64,000 nt of DNA, taken from contig NZ_JAIWJA010000010.1 of the NCBI RefSeq assembly GCF_020515695.1, positions 62,001-126,000 on the forward strand, read 5' to 3'. The notes under the pieces were generated by a model, which saw only the letters and a list, made by a program, of their open reading frames with translations, was not told the DNA's origin and searched no databases. Made by a program: the position numbers and the translations under genes. This stretch comes from Pseudomonas sp. MWU16-30317 (GTDB lineage: Bacteria; Pseudomonadota; Gammaproteobacteria; Pseudomonadales; Pseudomonadaceae). Positions 16,286 to 25,229 of the stretch are shown one piece after another. Within the stretch, counting starts at the first letter, position 1, and every line of letters begins with the position of its first letter.

Positions 16286-18562
16286 TCACTTGGCCTGAAT
16301 TTTCCAGGCGCGGTGAATCTTGGTGTTGCGGGCGAAGTCCGGATCCAGGGTCTGGGCGGTGATTTCTTCGACGACGTAGCGCGTAGCCAGGTGCTCGTCG
16401 AGCTGGAATTTGCGAAAATTATTGGAGAAGTACAGCACGCCGCCCGGCGCAAGACGCGCGATGGCCAGATCGAGCAATTGCACGTGGTCGCGCTGCACGT
16501 CGAACACCCCTTCCATGCGCTTGGAGTTGGAGAAGGTCGGCGGATCGATGAAAATCAGCTCGAACTCGTCCCGGCAGGCTTGCAGCCAGGCCATGACATC
16601 GCCCTGCTCGAGACGGTTCTTGTCGGAGAAACCGTTGAGCGACAGGTTGCGGCGCGCCCAGTCCAGATAGGTGCGCGACAGGTCGACGCTGGTGGTGCTG
16701 CGGGCGCCGCCCTTGGCAGCATGAACGCTGGCGGTCGCGGTGTAGCAGAACAGGTTGAGGAAGCGCTTGCCGGCCGCCTCCCGCTGAATACGCAGGCGCA
16801 TCGGCCGATGATCGAGAAACAGCCCGGTGTCCAGGTAATCCGTCAGGTTGACCAGCAGCTTGACGCCGCCCTCGCTGACCTCGGTGAACTGCCCCTGAGC
16901 ACTTTGGCGCTCGTACTGGCGCGTGCCGCTCTGGCGTTCACGACGCTTGACGATCACGCGACTCTTGTCGATCCCCAGGGCCTGGGGAATAGCCGCCAGG
17001 GCGTCGAACAGGCGCGCCTGAGCCTTCTCTGGATCGATTGACTTGGGTGCGGCATATTCCTGCACGTGCACCCAGTCGTGATACAGGTCGATGGCCAGGG
17101 AATATTCGGGCATGTCGGCATCGTAGACGCGGTAGCAATCAACGCCTTCGCGCTTGGCCCATTTGCCCAGCGCCTTGAGATTCTTGAGCAGGCGATTGGC
17201 GAACATCTGCCCGCCTTCGCTGAGGCGAGGCTGCTCGACCACTGGCGCCGGAACCGGAGTCGGCTTGACCGGGTTGCCGTTCTTGTTGACCCGCGCATAG
17301 GGGTCGACTACGGGGGCGGACTGCTCGACCTGTTCGGCCTGTTCGCGCTCCAACTGGCGCTGTTCCGGAGTGCGACGCTCGCCGGTGACGAACTGATCCG
17401 GGGTGACCTTGATCAGCAGCAGTTTGCAAGGCAAGGCGCCGTTCCAGAACGCATACTGTTTGTGGCTGCGAATACCCATGCGCTTGCCCAGATCGGGGGC
17501 ACCGGTAAACACCGCCGCCTCCCAGTTCAGGCACGCCTGGCGCAGGCGTTCGCCGAGATTCTGATAGAGGTACAGCAGGCTCGCTTCATCGCCCAACCGC
17601 TCGCCGTAGGGCGGGTTGCAGATGACCAGGCCTTTCTGGTTCTGGTCCGGACGCGGCTCGAAGGTGGCCACTTCGCCTTGGTAGATCTTGATCCAGTCGC
17701 TCAGGCCGGCGCGCTCGACGTTGTTGCGCCCCGGCTGAATCAGCCGAGGATCCGCCTCATAGCCGCGGATCCAGCTTGGTGTCTTGGCCAAGCCGGCCGC
17801 CGCGCGAGCCAGCGCCTCGTCGTGCAGCTTGCGCCACAGGGCCGGCACGTGGCCGAGCCAGGCGCTGAAGCCCCAGCGCGTGCGCTTGAGGTTGGGGGCC
17901 ATGTCGGCGGCGATCATGGCAGCCTCGACCAGAAAGGTCCCCACACCGCACATCGGGTCGGCCAGCGCGCCGCCCGCCGCAGCAATGCGTGGCCAGCCGG
18001 CACGGATGAGGATCGCCGCCGCGAGATTTTCCTTCAGCGGTGCAGCGCCCTGCTGCAGGCGATAGCCGCGCTGGTGCAGGCTGTGGCCGGACAGGTCGAG
18101 GGAAAGGATAGCTTCGCCGCGATCCAGACGCAGGTGCACGCGCAAATCAGGGTTGAGCTTGTCGACACTCGGGCGCTCGCCGCTGGCGGTGCGCAGTTTG
18201 TCGACGATGGCGTCCTTGACCTTCAGGGCGCCGAAGTGAGTGTTGTCGATGCCCGAACCGTTACCGCTGAACTCGACCGCCAAGGTGCCATCAGGCAACA
18301 GATGGTCCGCCCACTCGACATCGTGCACGCCGTGATAGAGGTCTTCAGCGTCCTTCATCGGGAAGCGCTTGAGTACCAGCAATACGCGGTTACCCAGTCG
18401 CGACCACAGGCACAGCCGGTAGGCGGTTTCCATGTCGGCCATGCCGCGCACCGCCGAGGTGTGCTCGCGGGCCTCTTCCAGGCCCAGGCCGGTAGCTTCC
18501 TCGATGAGCAGGCCTTCAAGGCCTTTGGGGCAGGTGAGAAAGAGTTCAAAACGATCCGACAT
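16286..18562 (-). CDS. rlmL: Bifunctional 23S rRNA methyltransferase RlmKL (m2G2445 / m7G2069)
   Basis: RlmKL is a fusion enzyme that methylates G2445 (N2) and G2069 (N7) of 23S rRNA. The 758-residue product has an N-terminal THUMP region (about 45-155), an RlmL methyltransferase domain with the catalytic NPPY in VICNPPYGERLGDE near residue 310, and a C-terminal RlmK domain with LNLFCYTATASVHAAKGGA and IDPPTFSNSKRM. The linker around residues 400-430 is longer and more variable than in E. coli, accounting for most of the extra length over the roughly 700-residue E. coli protein. It is a single transcription unit. Confidence 0.95.
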   Translation of the reverse strand: MSDRFELFLTCPKGLEGLLIEEATGLGLEEAREHTSAVRGMADMETAYRLCLWSRLGNRVLLVLKRFPMKDAEDLYHGVHDVEWADHLLPDGTLAVEFSGNGSGIDNTHFGALKVKDAIVDKLRTASGERPSVDKLNPDLRVHLRLDRGEAILSLDLSGHSLHQRGYRLQQGAAPLKENLAAAILIRAGWPRIAAAGGALADPMCGVGTFLVEAAMIAADMAPNLKRTRWGFSAWLGHVPALWRKLHDEALARAAAGLAKTPSWIRGYEADPRLIQPGRNNVERAGLSDWIKIYQGEVATFEPRPDQNQKGLVICNPPYGERLGDEASLLYLYQNLGERLRQACLNWEAAVFTGAPDLGKRMGIRSHKQYAFWNGALPCKLLLIKVTPDQFVTGERRTPEQRQLEREQAEQVEQSAPVVDPYARVNKNGNPVKPTPVPAPVVEQPRLSEGGQMFANRLLKNLKALGKWAKREGVDCYRVYDADMPEYSLAIDLYHDWVHVQEYAAPKSIDPEKAQARLFDALAAIPQALGIDKSRVIVKRRERQSGTRQYERQSAQGQFTEVSEGGVKLLVNLTDYLDTGLFLDHRPMRLRIQREAAGKRFLNLFCYTATASVHAAKGGARSTTSVDLSRTYLDWARRNLSLNGFSDKNRLEQGDVMAWLQACRDEFELIFIDPPTFSNSKRMEGVFDVQRDHVQLLDLAIARLAPGGVLYFSNNFRKFQLDEHLATRYVVEEITAQTLDPDFARNTKIHRAWKIQAK

Positions 18563-19102
18563 GTGTCAATCCAAGCCTTGGCAGTCATTGAGGCGGCAAG
18601 CGCATTGCCGTCTCCAGGTTGAGTAAGCGCCCTTCCAGCAAGGCGCCCGCGTGACACCTTCAAGGTGCCGCACCACCCACAAGTTCGCCAGTACCGTCGG
18701 ACGACGGCCAGCCTGGATTTGTGAGCAGAGTATTCGATTCAGCAACGACGAACGGTTGCAACATGACCCTTCGTCGCCAAACATTACAGTGCAAATAGCC
18801 ATCATTCGCAATGGCACGATGACCCTACAGCAATGCAAGGGCCTGATCATACGGGGTTTGAACGCTGCGAGCGATGACGCAAATTTTTACTTATGGTCAG
18901 GACTACAAAATCATTACCGCCTTATGACAAAAAGATCGTTCCCAGCGCCTGCTCATTTCTTTACAACTCATCAAGTCGCCACCGCAACGGGACGACATCC
19001 AGGCTCGCGACGCCGGCAGCGAGCGCAGCACCGGCAGAAAGATTCTGCCCGACCTATTGAGGTCGACGGGACATAACAGTCAACAAGTGAGGGCTACACC
19101 CT
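18563..19102. other. 540-bp intergenic region between rlmKL and rmf
   Basis: No coding sequence with convincing start, length or composition is seen on either strand. It must hold the promoters for the divergent rlmKL and rmf genes. The half nearer rmf is AT-richer (about 18880-18970). No clear operator or riboswitch-like fold could be assigned by eye. Confidence 0.5.
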
Positions 19103-19318
19103 ATGAGAAGACTCAAGCGTGATCCGTTGGAAAGAGCATTTTTACGCGGCTACCAGTACGGTATCCATGGCAAATCCCGCGAGCTTTGCCCTTTTACTCT
19201 ACCGTCGGTTCGTCAAGCCTGGATCAATGGCTGGCGCGAAGGACGCGGCGACAACTGGGACGGTATGACCGGCACTGCGGGGATACACAGGCTCAACGAA
19301 CTTCACGCTGTCGGCTGA
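19103..19318 (+). CDS. rmf: Ribosome modulation factor
   Basis: Rmf binds 70S ribosomes in stationary phase and pairs them into inactive 100S dimers. The 71-residue basic protein matches the family through MRRLKRDPLERAFLRGYQ, the YGIHGKSRELCPF core, and RQAWINGWREGRGDNWDG. The ATG is preceded by GTGAGGG. A strong terminator follows. Its long upstream region suggests growth-phase control. Confidence 0.96.
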   Translation: MRRLKRDPLERAFLRGYQYGIHGKSRELCPFTLPSVRQAWINGWREGRGDNWDGMTGTAGIHRLNELHAVG

Positions 19319-19387
19319 GCAAGACTGCGAACCGACTTTATTCGTTTAACCATGCACGCCCGACCCGGGCGGCGGGCTAGCGCCCAA

Positions 19388-19415
19388 AGGGCCCCTTGAT
19401 GGGGCCCTCTTTTTT
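19388..19415 (+). terminator. Rho-independent terminator of rmf
   Basis: agggcccc and ggggccct form an eight-base stem with loop ttgat, followed by a T-rich run (ctctttttt). It lies 70 nt after the rmf stop. Confidence 0.85.
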
Positions 19416-19458
19416 GCGCCATCCCCCATGATTTCGAGATATGGCGCTGGCCTCGAAA

Positions 19459-20481
19459 TTACAACGTACGCGCCGCAATGGCGTCCACGCATTCGCGGAT
19501 CAACGCCGGCCCCTTGTAGATGAAACCCGAGTAAATCTGCACCAGACTCGCCCCGGCGGCGATCTTTTCGGCCGCGTGACGCCCTTCGGTGATACCACCC
19601 GCAGCAATGATCGGCAACCTGCCGCCCAGCTCCTGAGCCAGCACCTTGACGATGTGGGTGCTCTGTTGCAGCACCGGCGCACCGGACAAGCCGCCCGCCT
19701 CATCGCCATGGGGCAAGCCTTCGACACCCACACGGCTGAGCGTGGTGTTGGTGGCGATCACCGCATCCATTCCCGACTCGAGCAGGGCGCTGGCCACCAA
19801 TGCGGTTTCTTCATCGCTCATGTCCGGGGCGATCTTGATCGCCAGCGGTACGTGACGGCCATACTCAAGAGCGAGCTGCTGGCGACGCACCGCCAGCGCA
19901 TCGAGCAACTGCTTGAGCGACTCGCCGAACTGCAGGCTTCGCAGCCCCGGCGTATTGGGCGAGCTGACGTTGACGGTCACATAGCTGGCGTGAGCGTAAA
20001 CCTTGTTCAGGCAGATCAGGTAATCGTCGACTGCGCGCTCTACCGGGGTATCGAAGTTCTTGCCGATATTGATCCCCAACGTGCCACGGTATTTGCTGGC
20101 CTGTACCCGAGCGACCAGATTGTCGACGCCCAGGTTGTTGAAGCCCATGCGATTGATGATCGCGGTCGCGTCCGGCAGACGAAAGATACGCGGCTTGGGA
20201 TTGCCCGGCTGAGGCCGCGGCGTCACGGTACCGATCTCGACGAACCCGAAGCCCAACTGGGCGAAGCCGTCGATGGCTGCACCGTTCTTGTCCAGCCCCG
20301 CTGCAAGGCCTACCGGGTTGGCGAACTGCAGGCCCATCACCGTGACTGGCAATGCCGCTGGCGCCTTGGTCAGCAGGCCGTTGAGACCGAGACGGCCACC
20401 GGCGCCGATCAGGTCCAGGGACAGGTCGTGGGAGGTTTCCGGGGACAGTTTGAACAGCAGCTGGCGGGCCAGGTTGTACAT
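19459..20481 (-). CDS. pyrD: Dihydroorotate dehydrogenase (quinone), class 2
   Basis: PyrD oxidises dihydroorotate to orotate in pyrimidine synthesis, passing electrons to the quinone pool at the inner membrane. The 340-residue product has the class 2 N-terminal membrane-associated helix (MYNLARQLLFKLSPETSHD), the FMN-site segment GLAAGLDKNG, the substrate loop NVSSPNTPGLRSLQ with the catalytic Ser region, and GGITEGRHAAEKI near the C-terminus. The start at MYNLARQ fits family N-termini; an upstream in-frame codon would add nineteen residues. It is transcribed alone, convergent with rmf. Confidence 0.95.
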   Translation of the reverse strand: MYNLARQLLFKLSPETSHDLSLDLIGAGGRLGLNGLLTKAPAALPVTVMGLQFANPVGLAAGLDKNGAAIDGFAQLGFGFVEIGTVTPRPQPGNPKPRIFRLPDATAIINRMGFNNLGVDNLVARVQASKYRGTLGINIGKNFDTPVERAVDDYLICLNKVYAHASYVTVNVSSPNTPGLRSLQFGESLKQLLDALAVRRQQLALEYGRHVPLAIKIAPDMSDEETALVASALLESGMDAVIATNTTLSRVGVEGLPHGDEAGGLSGAPVLQQSTHIVKVLAQELGGRLPIIAAGGITEGRHAAEKIAAGASLVQIYSGFIYKGPALIRECVDAIAARTL

Positions 20482-20552
20482 GGGCGCAATGGACTCGGCA
20501 AGACGAAATGAGGAAAGGGATTGTAGCAGCCGGCGCACTAAATCGCAGGCAA

Positions 20553-20582
20553 AGAAAAGCCCGGCCTGAGCCGGGCTTTTCT
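20553..20582. terminator. Terminator downstream of oprF
   Basis: agaaaagcccggc and gccgggcttttct form a perfect 13-base stem around ctga, with T-rich flanks in the minus-strand reading. It lies just past the oprF stop codon and before pyrD on the same strand, so it isolates pyrD from the strong oprF transcription. Confidence 0.88.
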
Positions 20583-20597
20583 GGAGCTGTGGGCTAA

Positions 20598-21653
20598 TTA
20601 CTTAGCTTGAGCTTCTACTTTAGCTTCTACGCGACGGTTAACGGCGCGGCCAGCTTCAGTGGCGTTGTCAGCGACTGGACGGGTTTCACCGTAACCGATC
20701 GAGTTGACGCGGCTCGACTCAACACCATACTGGTTGGTCAGAACTTGCTTAACGGCGTTTGCACGGCGCTCGGACAGCTTCTGGTTGTAAGCGTCAGGAC
20801 CGACGGAGTCAGTGTGACCTTCAACAGTAGTGGTGGTTTGTGGGTACTGCTTCATGAAGTCAGCCAGGTTTTTGATATCACCGTAGCTGTTAGGCTTGAC
20901 CACAGCCTTGTTGAAGTCGAACTTGACGTCCAGCTCAACGCGAACGACTTCAGCCACTGCCGGGCAACCGGTAGCGTCAACGGTGACGTTGGCTGGAGTG
21001 TTAGGGCACTTGTCGACGTTGTCGCAAACACCATCGTTGTCGCTGTCGGTGCAGACATCAGCAACTGGAGCAGGAGCAGGAGCTGCTTCGTGCTTGCCGC
21101 CGCTGCCGCCGAAGTTCACACCCAGGCCAACGGTAGGAGCGTAGTCCCACTTGCCGTTGTCCAGTTTGTACGAAGCATCAACACCGGCACGAGCGTACAG
21201 GTTGTTGGTGAAGTACCACTTGGCGCCAGCGCCGATGGTAGCGAAAGTCGACTGATCGCGACCGCTGTGGCCGTCAGCTTCGACGTTGCTCAGGCTCTGG
21301 TGAGCGAAGCCACCGGAAACGTATGGACGGATCGAGTCGCCAACAGCACCGAAGTGGTACAGAGCAGACAGGGAACCGGTGTCACCGTGGATCTTCTGCG
21401 AACCGGTACCGTCGTTCGAACGGGTGTAGTTGGTTTTGCCGTAGCCCAGAACCAGTTCTACGTCGTCGGTCAGGAAGTAACCGATCGAACCGCCGGCGGT
21501 GCGGCCGTCTTCAACGTGCTTGACGCTGTCGTTGTAGTTCTTCGAGTAGAAAGCTTCGCCTTCTACTGCGCCTTGGCCTTGAGCCAGAACGCCGAAAGAG
21601 GTCGCAGCTACCAGCGAACCGATAGCCAGGCCCAAAGTGTTTTTCAGTTTCAT
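20598..21653 (-). CDS. oprF: Major outer membrane porin OprF
   Basis: OprF is the abundant OmpA-family porin that links outer membrane and peptidoglycan. The 351-residue precursor has a signal peptide (MKLKNTLGLAIGSLVAATSFG), an N-terminal eight-strand beta-barrel with paired GYGKTNYTR-like strands, and a middle linker with four cysteines in a TSP3-like acidic repeat (CTDSDNDGVCDNVDKCP). The C-terminal OmpA peptidoglycan-binding domain contains VEGHTDSVGPDAYNQKLSERR. The sigma factor sigX lies immediately upstream, and in P. aeruginosa SigX contributes to oprF transcription. A strong terminator follows. Confidence 0.97.
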   Translation of the reverse strand: MKLKNTLGLAIGSLVAATSFGVLAQGQGAVEGEAFYSKNYNDSVKHVEDGRTAGGSIGYFLTDDVELVLGYGKTNYTRSNDGTGSQKIHGDTGSLSALYHFGAVGDSIRPYVSGGFAHQSLSNVEADGHSGRDQSTFATIGAGAKWYFTNNLYARAGVDASYKLDNGKWDYAPTVGLGVNFGGSGGKHEAAPAPAPVADVCTDSDNDGVCDNVDKCPNTPANVTVDATGCPAVAEVVRVELDVKFDFNKAVVKPNSYGDIKNLADFMKQYPQTTTTVEGHTDSVGPDAYNQKLSERRANAVKQVLTNQYGVESSRVNSIGYGETRPVADNATEAGRAVNRRVEAKVEAQAK

Positions 21654-21760
21654 CCGTTAAATCCCCATCTGGTGATTGTTAGCAGCCTCAAAAAATTCAG
21701 AGGCAACTGGTCGGCAAGTCTAGCAGAACTCGCCGAATGGTTAGAGATATTTGCTATGAA

Positions 21761-22351
21761 CTAAGTTTCAGTCATTCCCGCAAATTTCTCTCGTAGCTTG
21801 TCCAACGCGCGCTTGTAACGCATTTTGGTGGCGCTCAGACCCATGTGCATGATGTCGGCTATCTCCTGAAATTCAAGCTCCGCAACGAATCGCAGCACCA
21901 GAATTTCCCGATCTATCGGATTCACATGCACAAGCCAACGGTCAAGACCGCCTCTTTCTTCTGGCTTGGGCGTCGTCTCCTCGGATGCTTCCTCGACCGG
22001 GTCGAGACTCAGGGCATCCAACAAGCGGCGCTTGCGCCTCTCCTTTCTGTACTGCGTGATGCACTCGTTGTAGGTGATGCTGTAGAGCCAGGTCTTGAAC
22101 TTCGACTTACCCTCGAAATTCTTCAAACCGTAAAGCACCTTCAGCATCACCTCCTGACAGACATCGTCGGCGTCACGATCGTTCCCTAAATAGCGTGCAC
22201 AAACGTTGAAGAGGGTGCGCTGATAGCGCCGCATCAGCTCTTCATACGCCCGCGTCACATGAAACAGTTCGACGTGCGAACGCTCCACCAGCTCCTCATC
22301 GGTCAGCTCGCGGGGATCGTAGCGCAAAGGCAGCGAATGTACGTTATTCAA
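21761..22351 (-). CDS. sigX: ECF sigma factor SigX
   Basis: SigX is an extracytoplasmic-function sigma factor that in Pseudomonas controls oprF and membrane-lipid genes. The 196-residue protein has the sigma-2 region (YQRTLFNVCARYLGNDRDADD, with the core-binding helix VCQEVMLKVLYGLKNFEG) and the sigma-4 region (VNPIDREILVLRFVAELEFQE). The start is read as TTG, giving MNNVHSLPLRYDPRELTDEE, since no ATG or GTG fits the conserved N-terminus; no strong ribosome-binding site precedes it. No anti-sigma gene is adjacent, as is usual for sigX. It lies between cmpX and oprF. Confidence 0.95.
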   Translation of the reverse strand: MNNVHSLPLRYDPRELTDEELVERSHVELFHVTRAYEELMRRYQRTLFNVCARYLGNDRDADDVCQEVMLKVLYGLKNFEGKSKFKTWLYSITYNECITQYRKERRKRRLLDALSLDPVEEASEETTPKPEERGGLDRWLVHVNPIDREILVLRFVAELEFQEIADIMHMGLSATKMRYKRALDKLREKFAGMTET

Positions 22352-22438
22352 AACAAGTCGGGCCGGCAGTGTTCAATGTCCGCCACAACCCGGAGATCGG
22401 GCCATTTTGCGGCGGCATACATTAGCAGGAATGCCGGG

Positions 22439-23263
22439 TTAGCGGCTACTCACACGCTGCTCCAGCAAAATCCTGTTCGACAACGACACCAACTCGCCTT
22501 CGTCGGTCAGCAAGGTGGTCTTCACCGTGCCGATCTCCTCAATCTGTCCTTCGACCTCTCCAACCCGTACATGCTGACCGACCTGGTACAGCTCGCGCAC
22601 ATAAATGCCGGCAAGAATCTGACTGGCGATATCACGACTGCCCAGCCCCATGGCCAGCGCCACAGCCAGACCAACGGTAATCAGCCCGATCACGATCACA
22701 TGATTGAGCAGGTCGGTCTTGATCTCCAGTTGGCTGATGGCCACCGAGATGCTGATGATGATCACCAGCCACTGCGCGACACGCCCCAGACCTGCTGAAT
22801 AGTCGAGCCCGACGCCCTCGGCCGCGCCCCGCACCAGGCCGTTGGCCAGTTGTGCCAACAGCACACCGACCAGCAGCACCAGCGCACCGGCGAACACCTT
22901 GGGCAGATACAGCGCCAGCAGGTCGAGGGTCGCCGACACTCGTTGCAGACCCAGGGACTCGGCGGCTGAAACAAGGAAAATCAACAGCACGAACCAATAG
23001 ACGATCTTGCCCACCAGCGTCGAGATCGGCACCTTGATACCGGCGCGGCTCATCAACTTGGTCAGGCCGGTGCCGCCCATGATGCGGTCCAGGCCGAGTT
23101 TGGCCAGCAGCTTGGACAGCAAGGTGTCGAGCAGCTTGGCCACCACGAACCCGAGCAGCACCACCACCAGCGCCCCGAACAGGTTGGGGATGAAGTTGGC
23201 GATTTTGGTCCACAACGCCGTCATGGCGGTGACCAGGCTCTGCGTCCAGAGATCGAGTTGCAT
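22439..23263 (-). CDS. cmpX: Mechanosensitive-channel-family membrane protein CmpX
   Basis: A 274-residue MscS-related inner-membrane protein. Several hydrophobic helices span residues 10-180 (such as FGALVVVLLGFVVAKLLDTL and LVGKIVYWFVLLIFLV), followed by a short cytoplasmic beta-domain with the MscS-like GQHVRVGEVEGQIEEIG. P. aeruginosa CmpX (PA1775) sits in the same place upstream of sigX and is linked with SigX activity and envelope stress. It is probably co-transcribed with crfX, which ends two nucleotides before its start codon. Confidence 0.9.
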   Translation of the reverse strand: MQLDLWTQSLVTAMTALWTKIANFIPNLFGALVVVLLGFVVAKLLDTLLSKLLAKLGLDRIMGGTGLTKLMSRAGIKVPISTLVGKIVYWFVLLIFLVSAAESLGLQRVSATLDLLALYLPKVFAGALVLLVGVLLAQLANGLVRGAAEGVGLDYSAGLGRVAQWLVIIISISVAISQLEIKTDLLNHVIVIGLITVGLAVALAMGLGSRDIASQILAGIYVRELYQVGQHVRVGEVEGQIEEIGTVKTTLLTDEGELVSLSNRILLEQRVSSR

Positions 23264-23265
23264 AT

Positions 23266-23511
23266 TCAGTCAGCCTTATCTGCGGGTTGCGCAGAGATAG
23301 TACGCCGCGATACCGGCGCAACATGCCCGGAACCGTTATTGACCGCAATCATGCAGGCCTGCAACCAACGCCCCATCAGGCTGAACAGGTCCTGCGCACC
23401 CACCTGACGGTTGGCAGTCTTCAACACCCGGCCCAAAGAGGCATCGTGGTCGCGAGTGGACGAGGATGCATTGAGCATGTCGCGCAGGGACTCTTCAAAC
23501 GGATCGACCAT
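23266..23511 (-). CDS. crfX: CrfX-type small conserved protein
   Basis: An 81-residue protein, MVDPFEESLRDMLNASSSTRDHD, followed by an amphipathic segment RVLKTANRQVGAQDLFSLMG. It corresponds in place and size to P. aeruginosa crfX (PA1774), a gene of unknown biochemical role between cmaX and cmpX. The ATG is preceded by GAGGTGCCC. The stop lies two nucleotides ahead of the cmpX start, implying co-transcription with it. Confidence 0.82.
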   Translation of the reverse strand: MVDPFEESLRDMLNASSSTRDHDASLGRVLKTANRQVGAQDLFSLMGRWLQACMIAVNNGSGHVAPVSRRTISAQPADKAD

Positions 23512-23592
23512 GGGCACCTCGCGAATTTCATTCAAAGACGAGCCACGGCCGCCATGGGTCACATCGACACGGAACGCGCGTCCAATATTTTT

Positions 23593-23608
23593 GTAACCGC
23601 CTGGTTAC
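23593..23608. promoter_or_regulatory. Inverted repeat upstream of crfX
   Basis: gtaacc-gcct-ggttac is a perfect 6+6 palindrome in the 108-bp gap between cmaX and crfX, next to an AT-rich aatattttt. On the minus strand it is not followed by T, so it is not a terminator for cmaX. It may be an operator or part of an alternative sigma promoter for crfX-cmpX-sigX. Confidence 0.4.
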
Positions 23609-23619
23609 CTACCGCATGC

Positions 23620-24615
23620 TCACACCCAACGCAAACGCCGAAACAGCCACCACTGCCCTACCGCGACCAGCATCATCAATGAACAGGCAATCTCGAAACC
23701 ATGGGGGCTTTGCGCCAAAGGAATCGCGCCGACGTTCATGCCCAGCAAGCCGGTAATAAAGGTCATGGGCAAAAACACCCCGGTCACCACGCCGAAACGG
23801 TACATGGTGCGGTTCATGCGCTCGCTGAGGCGTCGATCTTCGGCCTCCAGCAGCAACCCGACACGCTCACGAGTCAACTCCAGCTCCTCGAGGTAACGAA
23901 TCAGGCTGTTGTTCAGCTCGTTCCAATAGTCACCGTCGTCATCTTCGAACCACGGCAGTTTGTGGCGCGCCAATTGCGCGTAGATATCGCGTTGCGGGGC
24001 CAGAAAGCGCCGCAGCCCAGCAGCCCGTCGGCGGAAGTGCAACAGACTGCCGTGCTCGGGGGCGTAGCGCTCATCGGCATCGACCTTGTCTTCTTCGTTA
24101 TCCACGGCCTCGGACAGATCGCCCACCAGCGCCTGGACCTTCTCGGTCAGGTATTGCGCCAGATACAGGATGACCTCAGAGGCCGTCTTCGGCCCGACAC
24201 CGGCCTGCAACTGGGTCAGCAGCTCGTCGGTGGCCCGCAGGGGTCGCAAGCGCAGCGACACCACCCGCTGCGCCTCGGCAAAAATGCGCACCGAGACCAT
24301 ATCCTCGGGCTCGGCTCCGGGATTGAGGTTGACCCCGCGCAAAAACAGCAGCAACTGGCAGTCCGGCAACGGCAGCAGGCGGGGGCGGGTGTTCTCCTCG
24401 AGCAGCAGGTCACAGGTGAACGCATTGAGCCCGCTGCTGGTGCGCAGCCAGCTCTGGGTCTGTGGATGGCCACGATCCCAGTGCAGCCAAAGGCTCTCGG
24501 CCGGCTGCAACACAAGGTCATCGATCTCGGCTCTAGCTATTGCACGCGCACCACCCTTGCCGTCCAGCACCAGGGCATGCACCAGCCCCCACTGCGCGTT
24601 TTCTTCCTCGAACAT
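23620..24615 (-). CDS. cmaX: CorA-family (ZntB/CmaX-like) divalent metal transporter
   Basis: A 331-residue member of the CorA superfamily, likely moving Mg2+, Zn2+ or a similar cation across the inner membrane. The long cytoplasmic part is mostly alpha-helical (LSEAVDNEEDKVDADERY, then LELTRERVGLLLEAEDRRLSE). Two C-terminal transmembrane helices follow, joined by the signature loop GMN in FITGLLGMNVGAIPL. The ATG with GGAG five bases upstream (MFEEENAQW) was taken instead of a GTG two codons earlier. In P. aeruginosa cmaX (PA1773) begins the cmaX-crfX-cmpX-sigX-oprF locus in the same order. Confidence 0.9.
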   Translation of the reverse strand: MFEEENAQWGLVHALVLDGKGGARAIARAEIDDLVLQPAESLWLHWDRGHPQTQSWLRTSSGLNAFTCDLLLEENTRPRLLPLPDCQLLLFLRGVNLNPGAEPEDMVSVRIFAEAQRVVSLRLRPLRATDELLTQLQAGVGPKTASEVILYLAQYLTEKVQALVGDLSEAVDNEEDKVDADERYAPEHGSLLHFRRRAAGLRRFLAPQRDIYAQLARHKLPWFEDDDGDYWNELNNSLIRYLEELELTRERVGLLLEAEDRRLSERMNRTMYRFGVVTGVFLPMTFITGLLGMNVGAIPLAQSPHGFEIACSLMMLVAVGQWWLFRRLRWV

Positions 24616-24640
24616 CCTCACTCCACAGCAGTACTACGGG

Positions 24641-25129
24641 TTATTCCGGCATTTTCAGCGGTTCGGGCGATACGATAACGCCGTTATTATCGGCGTAGAT
24701 GAATTCTCCGGGGCGAAACGTGACACCGGCGAAATGCACGACGACATTGAGGTCGCCGATGCCGCGCTTGTCGGTCTTGCGCGGATGAGTGGCCAGCGCC
24801 TGCACCCCGACGTCGAGTTGCGCGATCATGTCGACATCGCGGATGCAGCCGTAGATCACCAGCCCTTCCCAGTGGTTATGCGCGGCCTTCTCGGCCAGCA
24901 TGTCGCCGAGCAGTGCACAGCGCAACGAGCCGCCACCGTCGACTACCAGCACCTTGCCTTTGCCATCGAGCTCAACCTGGGACTTGACCAGGGAGTTGTC
25001 CTCGAAGCACTTGACCGTGACGATCTCACCGCCAAAGGAGTCGCGACCACCGAAATTGCTGAACATCGGCTCCAGCACGGTGACCAGATCGGGATACGCA
25101 TCGCACAGATCGGGTGTGAGGTAATGCAT
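24641..25129 (-). CDS. rraA: Ribonuclease E activity regulator RraA
   Basis: RraA binds RNase E in the degradosome and inhibits RNA decay; related folds are HMG/CHA aldolases. The 162-residue protein MHYLTPDLCDAYPDLV shows the family segments VLVVDGGGSLRCALLGD and GLVIYGCIRDVDMIAQLDVG. The start is the ATG at the conserved MHYLTPDLCD. It ends 25 nt before cmaX begins on the same strand and may share transcription with it. Confidence 0.92.
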   Translation of the reverse strand: MHYLTPDLCDAYPDLVTVLEPMFSNFGGRDSFGGEIVTVKCFEDNSLVKSQVELDGKGKVLVVDGGGSLRCALLGDMLAEKAAHNHWEGLVIYGCIRDVDMIAQLDVGVQALATHPRKTDKRGIGDLNVVVHFAGVTFRPGEFIYADNNGVIVSPEPLKMPE

Positions 25130-25229
25130 GGGGTAACTCCTGTCACGCAAGGATGGGAGACGCGTTTGCAGTCTAGACCTAGTTCGGGCAAATGGTTTTG
25201 CGGCGAAGAGGCCGCAACGGCCGATCAAT

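Noticed and set aside
17066..18622. 518-codon plus-strand open frame opposite rlmKL
   Set aside because: Antisense shadow; no recognisable domain and no supporting start region.
20607..21764. Long plus-strand open frame opposite oprF
   Set aside because: It mirrors the codon use of a highly expressed gene on the other strand; its translation is repetitive in valine and serine without domain signatures, and OprF is unambiguous.
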